A DNA stretch of 5,496 nt, from positions 1-5,496 of the forward strand of contig WJKD01000201.1 in the NCBI GenBank assembly GCA_014729315.1. The letters run 5' to 3'. The notes beneath the pieces are model-generated. The model saw nothing but the letters and a program-made list of their open reading frames with translations, did no database searches and was not told the DNA's origin. The translations under genes and the position numbers were made by a program. This document shows, one piece after another, positions 1 to 4,391 of this stretch. This stretch comes from Promethearchaeota archaeon. GTDB taxonomy: Archaea > Asgardarchaeota > Lokiarchaeia > Sigynarchaeales > SOKP01. Each line of letters opens with the position of its first letter. Positions within the stretch are counted from its first letter, which is position 1.

Positions 1-366
1 ATAATAAACAGACTACGAAATGTCAATAAAATCATGGCAAGTTACAATAATTTCATTATAGAAGCGCCGTTTGCTAAAAGCACAACTTTTCGGCTGCGCC
101 AGAATTATCCAAATCCATTCTCCAAATCCGGCAGGCAGGGGACAGCAATCACAAAAATCCACTTCGATCTCAGCCGGACAGATGATGCTGTGCTGAAAAT
201 ATATAATGTACTGAGGCAGGAAATATCCACGCTGGCGCAGGGGAAATATCAACCGGGTCGGCATGAAATCGGATTCGAGGCAGCAAATCTGCCGGCGGAC
301 GTTTATCCGTACGTGCTGCGAATTGGGGATCGTGTGTTGACGAAGAAGATGTTGGTAGTTGATTGA
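1..366 (+). CDS. Orphan type IX secretion sorting tail (5' end outside the window)
   Basis: The frame is open from base 1 to the TGA at 364-366, so the gene may start upstream; the first ATG inside is at 34. From about residue 18 after that ATG the protein reads FRLRQNYPNPF, then F-D-L, LKIYN, QEISTLAQG, GRHEIGF and YPYVLRIGDRVLTKKMLV. This is the order of motifs in the FlgD-Ig-like / Por-type C-terminal sorting domain, which directs exported proteins through the type IX secretion system to the cell surface. The usual 'PNPFNPTT' is PNPFSKSG here, with a few extra residues. No cargo domain or signal peptide is visible, so this is either the end of a longer protein or a stranded fragment. A broken second copy lies at 3755-4303 and matches closely from the first base of the window. 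Family call good; status as a live gene uncertain. Confidence 0.6.
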   Translation: MINRLRNVNKIMASYNNFIIEAPFAKSTTFRLRQNYPNPFSKSGRQGTAITKIHFDLSRTDDAVLKIYNVLRQEISTLAQGKYQPGRHEIGFEAANLPADVYPYVLRIGDRVLTKKMLVVD

Positions 367-416
367 GTAGGGGGATGCCATATCACCAGCACGGTTTAGT
401 TCGCAAAGAGGTCTGA

Positions 417-431
417 TCCCGCCAGGCGGGA
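417..431. repeat. Short perfect palindrome TCCCGCC-A-GGCGGGA
   Basis: Seven bases on each side of a single central A are perfectly complementary. As RNA this would fold with a 5-bp stem and a 5-nt loop. It sits about 50 bp past the stop of the sorting tail and could act as a weak transcript end. Function unknown. Confidence 0.6.
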
Positions 432-482
432 CTTATTTAATAGAACAGGGTCTTGTTACTATCCGTGAACTCTGGATCGCTT

Positions 483-536
483 TTCATCCGCCAATCTTTG
501 TAGCGGACCTGTCCGCCAAATTTTTAGGCGGATGAA
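483..536. repeat. Nested inverted repeat: 10-bp outer stem, 6-bp inner hairpin
   Basis: TTCATCCGCC (483-492) pairs perfectly with GGCGGATGAA (527-536). Inside, GCGGAC (503-508) pairs with GTCCGC (511-516) across a CT. The unpaired arms between outer and inner stems are exactly 10 nt on each side (493-502 and 517-526), so the structure is symmetrical. The motif CCGCC/GGCGG occurs in both stems and also at 417-431. It looks like an interspersed REP-like element; no function can be read from it. Confidence 0.65.
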
Positions 537-564
537 CTTGGTGAACCGCCCTGTGCGAAGCTGT

Positions 565-578
565 CCGTCAGCTGACGG
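565..578. repeat. 14-bp perfect palindrome CCGTCAGCTGACGG
   Basis: The sequence equals its own reverse complement over 14 bases with no spacer. It could be a dimeric protein-binding site or simply part of the palindrome cluster. There is no promoter nearby to make an operator reading likely. Confidence 0.55.
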
Positions 579-581
579 AGT

Positions 582-613
582 GTAGGGACGGCAGGAGAAA
601 AACCTGCCCTTAC
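582..613. repeat. Hairpin GGCAGG / CCTGCC with GTA / TAC outer ends
   Basis: GGCAGG (590-595) pairs with CCTGCC (603-608) around a 7-nt A-rich loop. GTA (582-584) and TAC (611-613) pair again outside an interrupted section. It lies about 60 bp past the stop of the minus-strand HEPN-like gene. On the minus strand the T-run is in the loop rather than after the stem, so a standard Rho-independent terminator is not supported. Confidence 0.5.
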
Positions 614-669
614 CTGATTATGCCAACATACTATATTTACAAGTGCTTAATCTACTTTAATTTGCAATC

Positions 670-1281
670 TTAAAATTGATGTTTTGCATCTTCATATTCA
701 CCAAGTACGCACACTAATCCGAAACACCAAGCATATAATCCATCCACTATCTCTCTTACATTCTCAATATTGATATATTCTGAAAGATTCTTGAAAACAT
801 TGCCTTGTTTATCAACTGGGTAACGAAACGTCATCGAGCTCATATCAAGTTTATGAAACTGTATAATCTGGTTTTCAACTGCGACTATTTCATCCTCTGG
901 AATATCCAAATCTACTTCAGATATCAATTTCTTTGTTTCATCCCATAGATGCGATAAGTTGTGGGAATTAATAGCATTATTTTCTTTCTCTAAATATTGC
1001 GTCGCAGAAAGTATAATTTCTTTGAGTGCTAGTTCAATGTAGTGTCTATAAAGAAATAGTATTGGAAAAACCAAGAAATTTATTGAAGTCTTATCTGACT
1101 GTGCATATTCTACTAATCTATCGCCTGCGTCTTTAAAGCTCTGGGTATATATAGCGAGGCCTTCAGTGTTGCTACTTATTTCAAGACTTGCTTTATTCCA
1201 CCAATCTTTTCTTTCCGAGAAAATTGATTTCTTCTTTTCTGGCCAGCTTAATTTCTTAAAGTGTTCTTCAATTAGACTCAT
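670..1281 (-). CDS. HEPN-like hypothetical protein
   Basis: This is a 203-residue soluble protein without signal peptide or membrane segments. Residues 69-92 form a helix with F-L-Y-R79-H80-Y-I-E-L-x-L-K, followed by H107-N-L-x-H-L-W and later F-R153-Y-P-V-D-K. Helices of the form 'RHxIELxLK ... HxLxxLW' are typical of HEPN-superfamily proteins, many of which are RNases or partners in toxin-antitoxin and defence loci. I do not see a clear R-x(4-6)-H catalytic pair, so nuclease activity is not supported. The ATG at 1279-1281 has no strong Shine-Dalgarno sequence. It starts only 33 bp after the stop of the upstream lipoprotein gene on the same strand and probably shares its transcript. Family call is from motif resemblance only. 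Confidence 0.6.
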   Translation of the reverse strand: MSLIEEHFKKLSWPEKKKSIFSERKDWWNKASLEISSNTEGLAIYTQSFKDAGDRLVEYAQSDKTSINFLVFPILFLYRHYIELALKEIILSATQYLEKENNAINSHNLSHLWDETKKLISEVDLDIPEDEIVAVENQIIQFHKLDMSSMTFRYPVDKQGNVFKNLSEYINIENVREIVDGLYAWCFGLVCVLGEYEDAKHQF

Positions 1282-1314
1282 ATGGGCAAACTCAAATTTT
1301 CGTTAGAAAAATAA

Positions 1315-2256
1315 TCATTGAACAATCGCTCTTACTTTAACTTTAACGGGATTATTAATATCATTGGATTCAATGACATTAATCTCTCCTTCATAATGAC
1401 CACTAGATAAACCTGATCTATCAACCATTACAATTATTTCATCTATTTCTCCTTTAGAAGAACCATCAGTAGGATAAACCGAAATCCAATCCATATCTTC
1501 GATTATGCTATAAGTTCTTTTATTAAAATGTGTGCCGCTATAGTTATTAACAATCCTAAATATCATTTGTGTTATATTCGTACCAAAATCAAGATAGGTA
1601 GGCCAAACCACTAATGAAGATTTCACTATTACAATAGTAGGTTTTGATAAAGCATATTTTCCAGTTTCATCAATAGCTTTTGCTTCAAGATAGTGTTCTT
1701 GATTATCCGTATATCCATATGTATCCCACTTAAATTTCCATGGGGTATTACTATTAGTAAATTTTTTTTCACCATCAATTAACAATTCAATCTTACTAAT
1801 ATTGAAATTTCTACTATGTTGAGCTTCTACAATTATATTCACAGTATCCTTTACAGTAGCACCAGAATCTGGTGAGATGATATTGACATTTATTGGTGGT
1901 ATGACAGTTACAGAAATGGGTTCTGATGAGCTTGAGTTACCAGAATTGTCATAGGCTTTAGCTAAAATTAGGTGAGTCTTATTATCGGCATGTTCATACG
2001 AATCCCATAAAAACTCCCAAGGTTTTGACGTAATTACATATTCTTTCTTTTCATCGATAAAAATTTCAACTTTGTCAATGCCTTCATTATCACTAACATC
2101 CAGATTAATTATAACATTATCAGAAACCATAGATCCATTTATAGGAGATATTATAGTTATCACGGGCGGTTTATTATCAGTGCTTGTTGGATTTGAACAG
2201 AATAAAAGTATTAAAATAATTAATAAAGCTGTTAATATGTTCAATTTATTATTCAT
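1315..2256 (-). CDS. Probable lipoprotein with two Ig-like repeats and a BACON/Ig-like C-terminus
   Basis: The 313-residue product begins with a hydrophobic stretch (5-19) ending in Cys20, which suggests a lipoprotein signal, although Phe at -1 is unusual. Two tandem repeats follow, at about 30-117 and 118-211. Each starts PP.. I.SP..G..V.D.V.I, continues KIE/KVE-x-x-I-D..K and PW.F.WD.Y...DN..H, and ends AKA.D..G. They resemble bacterial Ig-like domains of the Big family found in surface proteins. Residues about 213-313 show P..LDFG, W-I-S-V-x-P-x-x-G and RSGLSSGHYEGEI, as in BACON-type Ig-like domains. A carbohydrate- or surface-binding role is inferred. The start is supported by AGG 7-8 bases before the ATG, and a promoter-like pair lies about 70 bp upstream (2325-2352). 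The downstream HEPN-like gene follows after 33 bp. Confidence 0.75.
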   Translation of the reverse strand: MNNKLNILTALLIILILLFCSNPTSTDNKPPVITIISPINGSMVSDNVIINLDVSDNEGIDKVEIFIDEKKEYVITSKPWEFLWDSYEHADNKTHLILAKAYDNSGNSSSSEPISVTVIPPINVNIISPDSGATVKDTVNIIVEAQHSRNFNISKIELLIDGEKKFTNSNTPWKFKWDTYGYTDNQEHYLEAKAIDETGKYALSKPTIVIVKSSLVVWPTYLDFGTNITQMIFRIVNNYSGTHFNKRTYSIIEDMDWISVYPTDGSSKGEIDEIIVMVDRSGLSSGHYEGEINVIESNDINNPVKVKVRAIVQ

Positions 2257-2324
2257 TTTTTACCTAAATATTAATTTAAATTTATTACGGCACAACCAGT
2301 TAATTTTCACATCTGTATAACATC

Positions 2325-2352
2325 AATATAATAAAATATTTTATAAAATCAA
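2325..2352 (-). promoter_or_regulatory. Promoter-like pair ahead of the lipoprotein gene
   Basis: Read on the minus strand, TTGATT (2352-2347) and TATATT (2330-2325) are separated by 16 bases, close to a sigma-70 type promoter. Transcription would begin near 2318, giving a leader of about 60 nt before the ATG at 2256. The pair lies inside the repeated module 2333-2407 and has counterparts at 3537-3564 and 3767-3795. Bacteroidota use a different -33/-7 consensus, so the reading depends on lineage. Confidence 0.5.
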
Positions 2353-2407
2353 TAAAAATTGTTTTTTTTGAAGATATTTTTTGCATGTTCTCTGCAGTAG
2401 CGCAAAC
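2333..2407 (-). repeat. Conserved promoter-bearing module, copy A
   Basis: This ~75-bp stretch aligns with 3545-3620 at roughly 80% identity by eye with one indel. Shared landmarks on the plus strand are AAAATATTT, TCAATAAAAATT, TTTTTGAAGAT, ATGTT and a terminal AAC. Similarity stops at that AAC, which is also the outer box of the attC-like palindrome at 2401-2532. The module therefore seems to begin precisely at a cassette border and to run toward the promoter of the lipoprotein gene. Confidence 0.65.
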
Positions 2408-2532
2408 GGTAAAGCTAAGCCGATTTTACCGCAGGCGACTTACCTGCTTACTTGCACCCAAACTGAACCAAATTGCTCTGAAAATTCAAAAAATCATCAG
2501 CGGTAAAATTCGGCTTGAGCGATGGGTTAGCA
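2401..2532 (-). other. attC-like recombination site (integron cassette type)
   Basis: Outer boxes are TGCTAAC (minus strand, 2532-2526) and GTTTGCG (2407-2401), which pair at 5 Watson-Crick positions plus one G-T. Each is followed inward by a 9-nt unpaired spacer (2517-2525 and 2408-2416). Next comes a long stem: AAGCCGATTTTACCGC (2417-2432) against 2500-2516, complementary at all 16 positions except for one extra T (2509/2510). A 67-nt terminal loop completes it. Imperfect outer boxes, equal spacers, an inner stem with an extrahelical base and ~130 bp length are the layout of attC sites. The stop TAA of the Lar-like gene (2527-2529) sits inside the first box, as in many cassettes. The boxes deviate from RYYYAAC/GTTRRRY outside AAC/GTT, and no integrase is present here. 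Confidence 0.6.
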
Positions 2533-2727
2533 TTTTCTTTGCCTTCCATCTAAACCTAATATACCAAGCTCCCAACCTGATAGTGCTTCTTCTTCTGTAT
2601 CATAAATTGGGCCGCGGGCACCACAATTGTCACACTCTGCCTGTAAACCTTCCGATGCTGGAGGAGTGGATTTTACAATTTGTATTACAAATTGACTACA
2701 AAAGGGACATCCATTCTTGGTTTTCAT
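2527..2727 (-). CDS. Lar-like restriction alleviation zinc-ribbon protein
   Basis: This 66-residue protein has C7-P-F-C10 and C32-D-N-C35-G-A-R-G-P, then D-T-E-E-E-A-L-x-x-W52. CPFC ... CxxCGARGP ... TEEEAxxxW is the signature of the Lar family, small zinc-binding proteins best known from the Rac prophage protein that lessens type I restriction. The last ~14 residues go beyond the usual family end and reach into the attC-like site, where the TAA stop is placed. The start is supported by AAGGA 8 bases before the ATG. It lies 27 bp after the stop of the exported-protein gene and is probably co-transcribed with it. Many Lar-like proteins are annotated by motif only, so anti-restriction activity is inferred from the family. 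Confidence 0.75.
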   Translation of the reverse strand: MKTKNGCPFCSQFVIQIVKSTPPASEGLQAECDNCGARGPIYDTEEEALSGWELGILGLDGRQRKC

Positions 2728-2754
2728 TAATATATTCCTTTCATTAATATTGAA

Positions 2755-3471
2755 TTAAAAGTTATAAGAAATTAAAATACCATGGTAGTTCATCATTGGG
2801 GTAATTGAAAACCGAGAATGTGGCTTCCAGTTAGAATAACTTATTAAAGAGTAAATATAATAAACCGCAAACGATGATTGAACGATACCTGAAACGGTTA
2901 ATAATCCTTTTCCCCCAGGTAAATATGTACCATTTGGATCATTTTCAATTCTTTGCATTGTTACAAAAGGACCGACTACAGGTATAACAGTAGTACCAAA
3001 CATTTGATCACCCATAATACCACTACCAAGTGCAGTAATAATCCAAGAAGAAAAAAGACCATAACCACTTATCTTTTTGTGAATAGAATATGGATTTTTA
3101 TTTAGAGGAAGATTAGAATTAAATAAATTTGACTCATGTTGTCTAAGTAAATCCTCAGCTTCAGAATCAAATGTTGTATCGAGAATCAATTCATCCCCAA
3201 TGCTTATCTTGCTTTTAGGATTTAAGCTGATTATTTGTAATGCACTTATATTTTCATGAATATTAATAACCTTTGCTCGTCCAATGGATTTATTTTTCTG
3301 AATTATGAAATAATAGGTGTTAATCTTAATATCTTGCTTTGAGCCTTGATTTATTGCAAATCGATCTCCTGCAATTTTAATTATGGTTATTTTGTTACTT
3401 TGAGAAAATAAAGAAGTAGGTAATAGAATAAAAATGGCTAATAATGAAATCATAAATATTCTGTGTTTCAT
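2755..3471 (-). CDS. Exported membrane-associated hypothetical protein
   Basis: The 238-residue product has a clear signal peptide (K2-H-R4, hydrophobic 5-22, likely cleavage after S23). Residues about 27-98 are beta-rich: GDRFAINQGSKQDIKINTYY, then IGRAKVINI, S-A, and I-S-I-G-D93-E-L. This pattern occurs in envelope proteins with a FlgT C-terminal-like domain; the match is by eye. A linker (~100-135) leads to hydrophobic segments at 138-173, which contain the I163-P-V-V-G-P-F169 motif, and at 189-211. The chain ends in aromatic F238 after alternating residues, as in outer-membrane strands. GAGG lies 7 bases before the ATG. A promoter-like pair is at 3537-3564, and the Lar-like gene follows after 27 bp. 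Function unknown; envelope location is the safest statement. Confidence 0.65.
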   Translation of the reverse strand: MKHRIFMISLLAIFILLPTSLFSQSNKITIIKIAGDRFAINQGSKQDIKINTYYFIIQKNKSIGRAKVINIHENISALQIISLNPKSKISIGDELILDTTFDSEAEDLLRQHESNLFNSNLPLNKNPYSIHKKISGYGLFSSWIITALGSGIMGDQMFGTTVIPVVGPFVTMQRIENDPNGTYLPGGKGLLTVSGIVQSSFAVYYIYSLISYSNWKPHSRFSITPMMNYHGILISYNF

Positions 3472-3536
3472 AATAATACCTCACTTACTATAAATGCTAA
3501 CAAGTTATTCTCCAGCTATCTATAACATGAATACCC

Positions 3537-3564
3537 AGTTTAAAAAAATATTTCATAAAGTCAA
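3537..3564 (-). promoter_or_regulatory. Promoter-like pair ahead of the exported-protein gene
   Basis: On the minus strand TTGACT (3564-3559) is followed after 16 bases by TAAACT (3542-3537). The position within the repeated module is the same as that of the pair at 2325-2352. The -10 match is weaker than in copy A. The octamer TATAACAT (plus strand) is found a little downstream in both leaders, at 2316-2323 and 3521-3528. Confidence 0.4.
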
Positions 3565-3620
3565 TAAAAATTATCGTTTTTGAAGATGCTTTTTTGTATG
3601 TTGTCCGGTGTAACGCGAAC
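3545..3620 (-). repeat. Conserved promoter-bearing module, copy B
   Basis: This is the partner of 2333-2407. The central TCAATAAAAATT and TTTTTGAAGAT blocks are identical, and the copy ends with CGCGAAC, which corresponds to CGCAAAC of the attC-like box. Beyond 3620 the two loci are unrelated. It lies ahead of the exported-protein / Lar-like unit in the same orientation as copy A lies ahead of the lipoprotein / HEPN-like unit. Confidence 0.65.
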
Positions 3621-3650
3621 TGCTTTTCGTGACAATTTGAATGTTATGCA
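3614..3650 (-). other. Possible degenerate or truncated attC-like site
   Basis: On the minus strand TGCATAAC (3650-3643) and GTTCGCG (3620-3614) occupy the places of the two outer boxes next to module copy B, but only 37 bases lie between the outer ends. AAC/GTT pairs, yet the long inner stem of 2401-2532 is missing. It may be a deleted site, or the GTTCGCG may be only the half left from an earlier cassette exchange. Confidence 0.25.
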
Positions 3651-3766
3651 GAAAGATAATGCCTCGCACGTTTTAATAAAAACATCTGCCTGATAATACT
3701 TTGCTGCTCATAAAAAGAAAGATCGATAAAAATTAATGAACTGTTACAGGAAAGATGAATGTATTA

Positions 3767-3795
3767 AATATAATAAACAGCCTGCGAAATGTCAA
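3767..3795 (-). promoter_or_regulatory. Antisense promoter-like pair inside the sorting-tail repeat
   Basis: Read on the minus strand, TTGACA (3795-3790) and TATATT (3772-3767) are exactly 17 bases apart, the best sigma-70 type match in the window. It points away from the sorting tail toward the exported-protein gene, nearly 300 bp from its ATG. The -35 part is conserved in copy 1 (26-21), where the -10 part falls off the window edge. Its TATTGAC context resembles the promoter modules at 2333 and 3545. Confidence 0.45.
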
Positions 3796-3940
3796 TAAAA
3801 TCATGGCAAGTTACAATAATTTCACTATAGAAGCGACGCCTGCGAAAAGCACGACCTTCCGCCTGCACCAGAATTATCCCTACGCATTCTCGAAATCCGG
3901 GAAACAGGGCACGGCGATCACGCACATCCGGTTTGAACTT

Positions 3941-4126
3941 CGTATCAATTTTCGCTATTACAATGACATATTTTCTTTAGCAATGTTTTTAAGCCTTATT
4001 TTTTGTTTTGTTCGCTTAGTAGCTAATAAAATCCCCCGCCCGACAAACCTTATTACATTATTCGTCCTCAATAAAGTAATAAGGTTATATTGAGGGTAAA
4101 TCTGGCGCTACGAAGGTTTTAAAAAC
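3941..4126. mobile_element. Small A+T-rich insertion in the second sorting tail, MITE-like
   Basis: Compared with copy 1, the domain is continuous up to FEL (3940) and from about 4127, so roughly 186 extra bases lie between. The edges are uncertain by some tens of bases. Two inverted end pairs are visible: CTTCGTA (3939-3945) with TACGAAG (4109-4115), and ACAATGAC (3960-3967) with GTCATTGT (4136-4143). The second continues inward imperfectly as an ATTTT/TTT tract. It encodes no transposase and holds the long hairpin at 4046-4086. No clear target duplication is seen. A non-autonomous element is the best guess; a replacement by rearrangement is possible. Confidence 0.45.
4046..4086. repeat. 17-bp hairpin with a competing overlapping stem
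   Basis: Positions 4046-4062 pair with 4070-4086, 16 of 17 bases matching, around the loop CGTCCTC. A second stem, CCTCAATA (4066-4073) with TATTGAGG (4088-4095), uses part of the same bases, so the two folds exclude each other. The stem is A+T-rich and is not followed by a T-run. Confidence 0.65.
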
Positions 4127-4391
4127 AAAAATAAGGTCATTGTCGCATTGAAAGTTTACAATATGCCCGGTCAGGAAATCTCAACGCTGGCGCAGGGAAA
4201 ATATCAACCGGGTCGGTATGAAATCGGATTCGACTCAGCACATCTGCCGACAGGCGTATATCCGTACGTGCTGCGAATGGGGGAGAGAGTGCTTGATTGT
4301 TGATTGACTGGGGATGACGTTTTTACCGAAAAATCGACTGTAAACTCACTAACCATGAAAACATAAATTAATATTACCCTTATTATTACCT

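Larger units (their letters stand above)
367..669. other. Gene-free palindrome-rich spacer
   Basis: I see no convincing gene in these 303 bases. They separate the convergent sorting tail (+) and HEPN-like gene (-). The stretch carries four distinct inverted repeats, at 417-431, 483-536, 565-578 and 582-613, each with a different sequence. None is followed by a T-run on either strand, so none is a textbook intrinsic terminator, although they may stop or protect the two converging transcripts. The density of unrelated palindromes suggests interspersed repeats of the REP or intergenic-hairpin kind. Confidence 0.6.
3755..4303 (+). pseudogene. Second orphan type IX sorting tail, broken by an insertion
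   Basis: An ATG at 3755, with AGGA just before it, opens a frame that reads RNVNKIMASYNNF as in the copy at 1-366. It continues FRLHQNYP and ends its homology with IRFEL at 3940. Foreign sequence then leads to TGA at 4091-4093 and TAA at 4097-4099. In the same frame the domain resumes at about 4127 with KVIVALKVYN, QEISTLAQG, GRYEIGF, TGVYPYVLRMGERV and stops at TGA 4301-4303. The conserved PNPF has become PYAF, and a deletion near the end removes the KKM-type terminus present in copy 1. Together these show a dead gene. The similarity to copy 1 continues a few bases past the stop codon. It lies in the same orientation as copy 1, at a distance of 3769 bp. Confidence 0.75.

Noticed and set aside
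13..381. Minus-strand open frame opposite the first sorting tail
   Set aside because: It is the antisense of a recognisable sorting domain, shows no family pattern and has no ribosome binding site.
582..613. Intrinsic terminator for the HEPN-like transcript
   Set aside because: The stem fits but the T-run is in the loop, not after the stem, so a standard terminator is not supported.
1282..1314. attC box (TTCTAAC on the minus strand) between the lipoprotein and HEPN-like genes
   Set aside because: There is only 33 bp between genes, no matching GTT box and no inner stem.
2072..2320. Plus-strand open frame over the start of the lipoprotein gene
   Set aside because: It mirrors the Ig-repeat and signal-peptide codons of a better-supported minus-strand gene and contains its promoter leader.
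2742..2744. Alternative ATG upstream of the Lar-like gene
   Set aside because: It runs into TAA after five codons; the ATG at 2727 has the well-spaced AAGGA.
2385..2747. Plus-strand open frame across the attC-like site and the Lar-like gene
   Set aside because: It is explained by the palindrome plus the antisense of a clear CPFC/CxxCGARGP protein.
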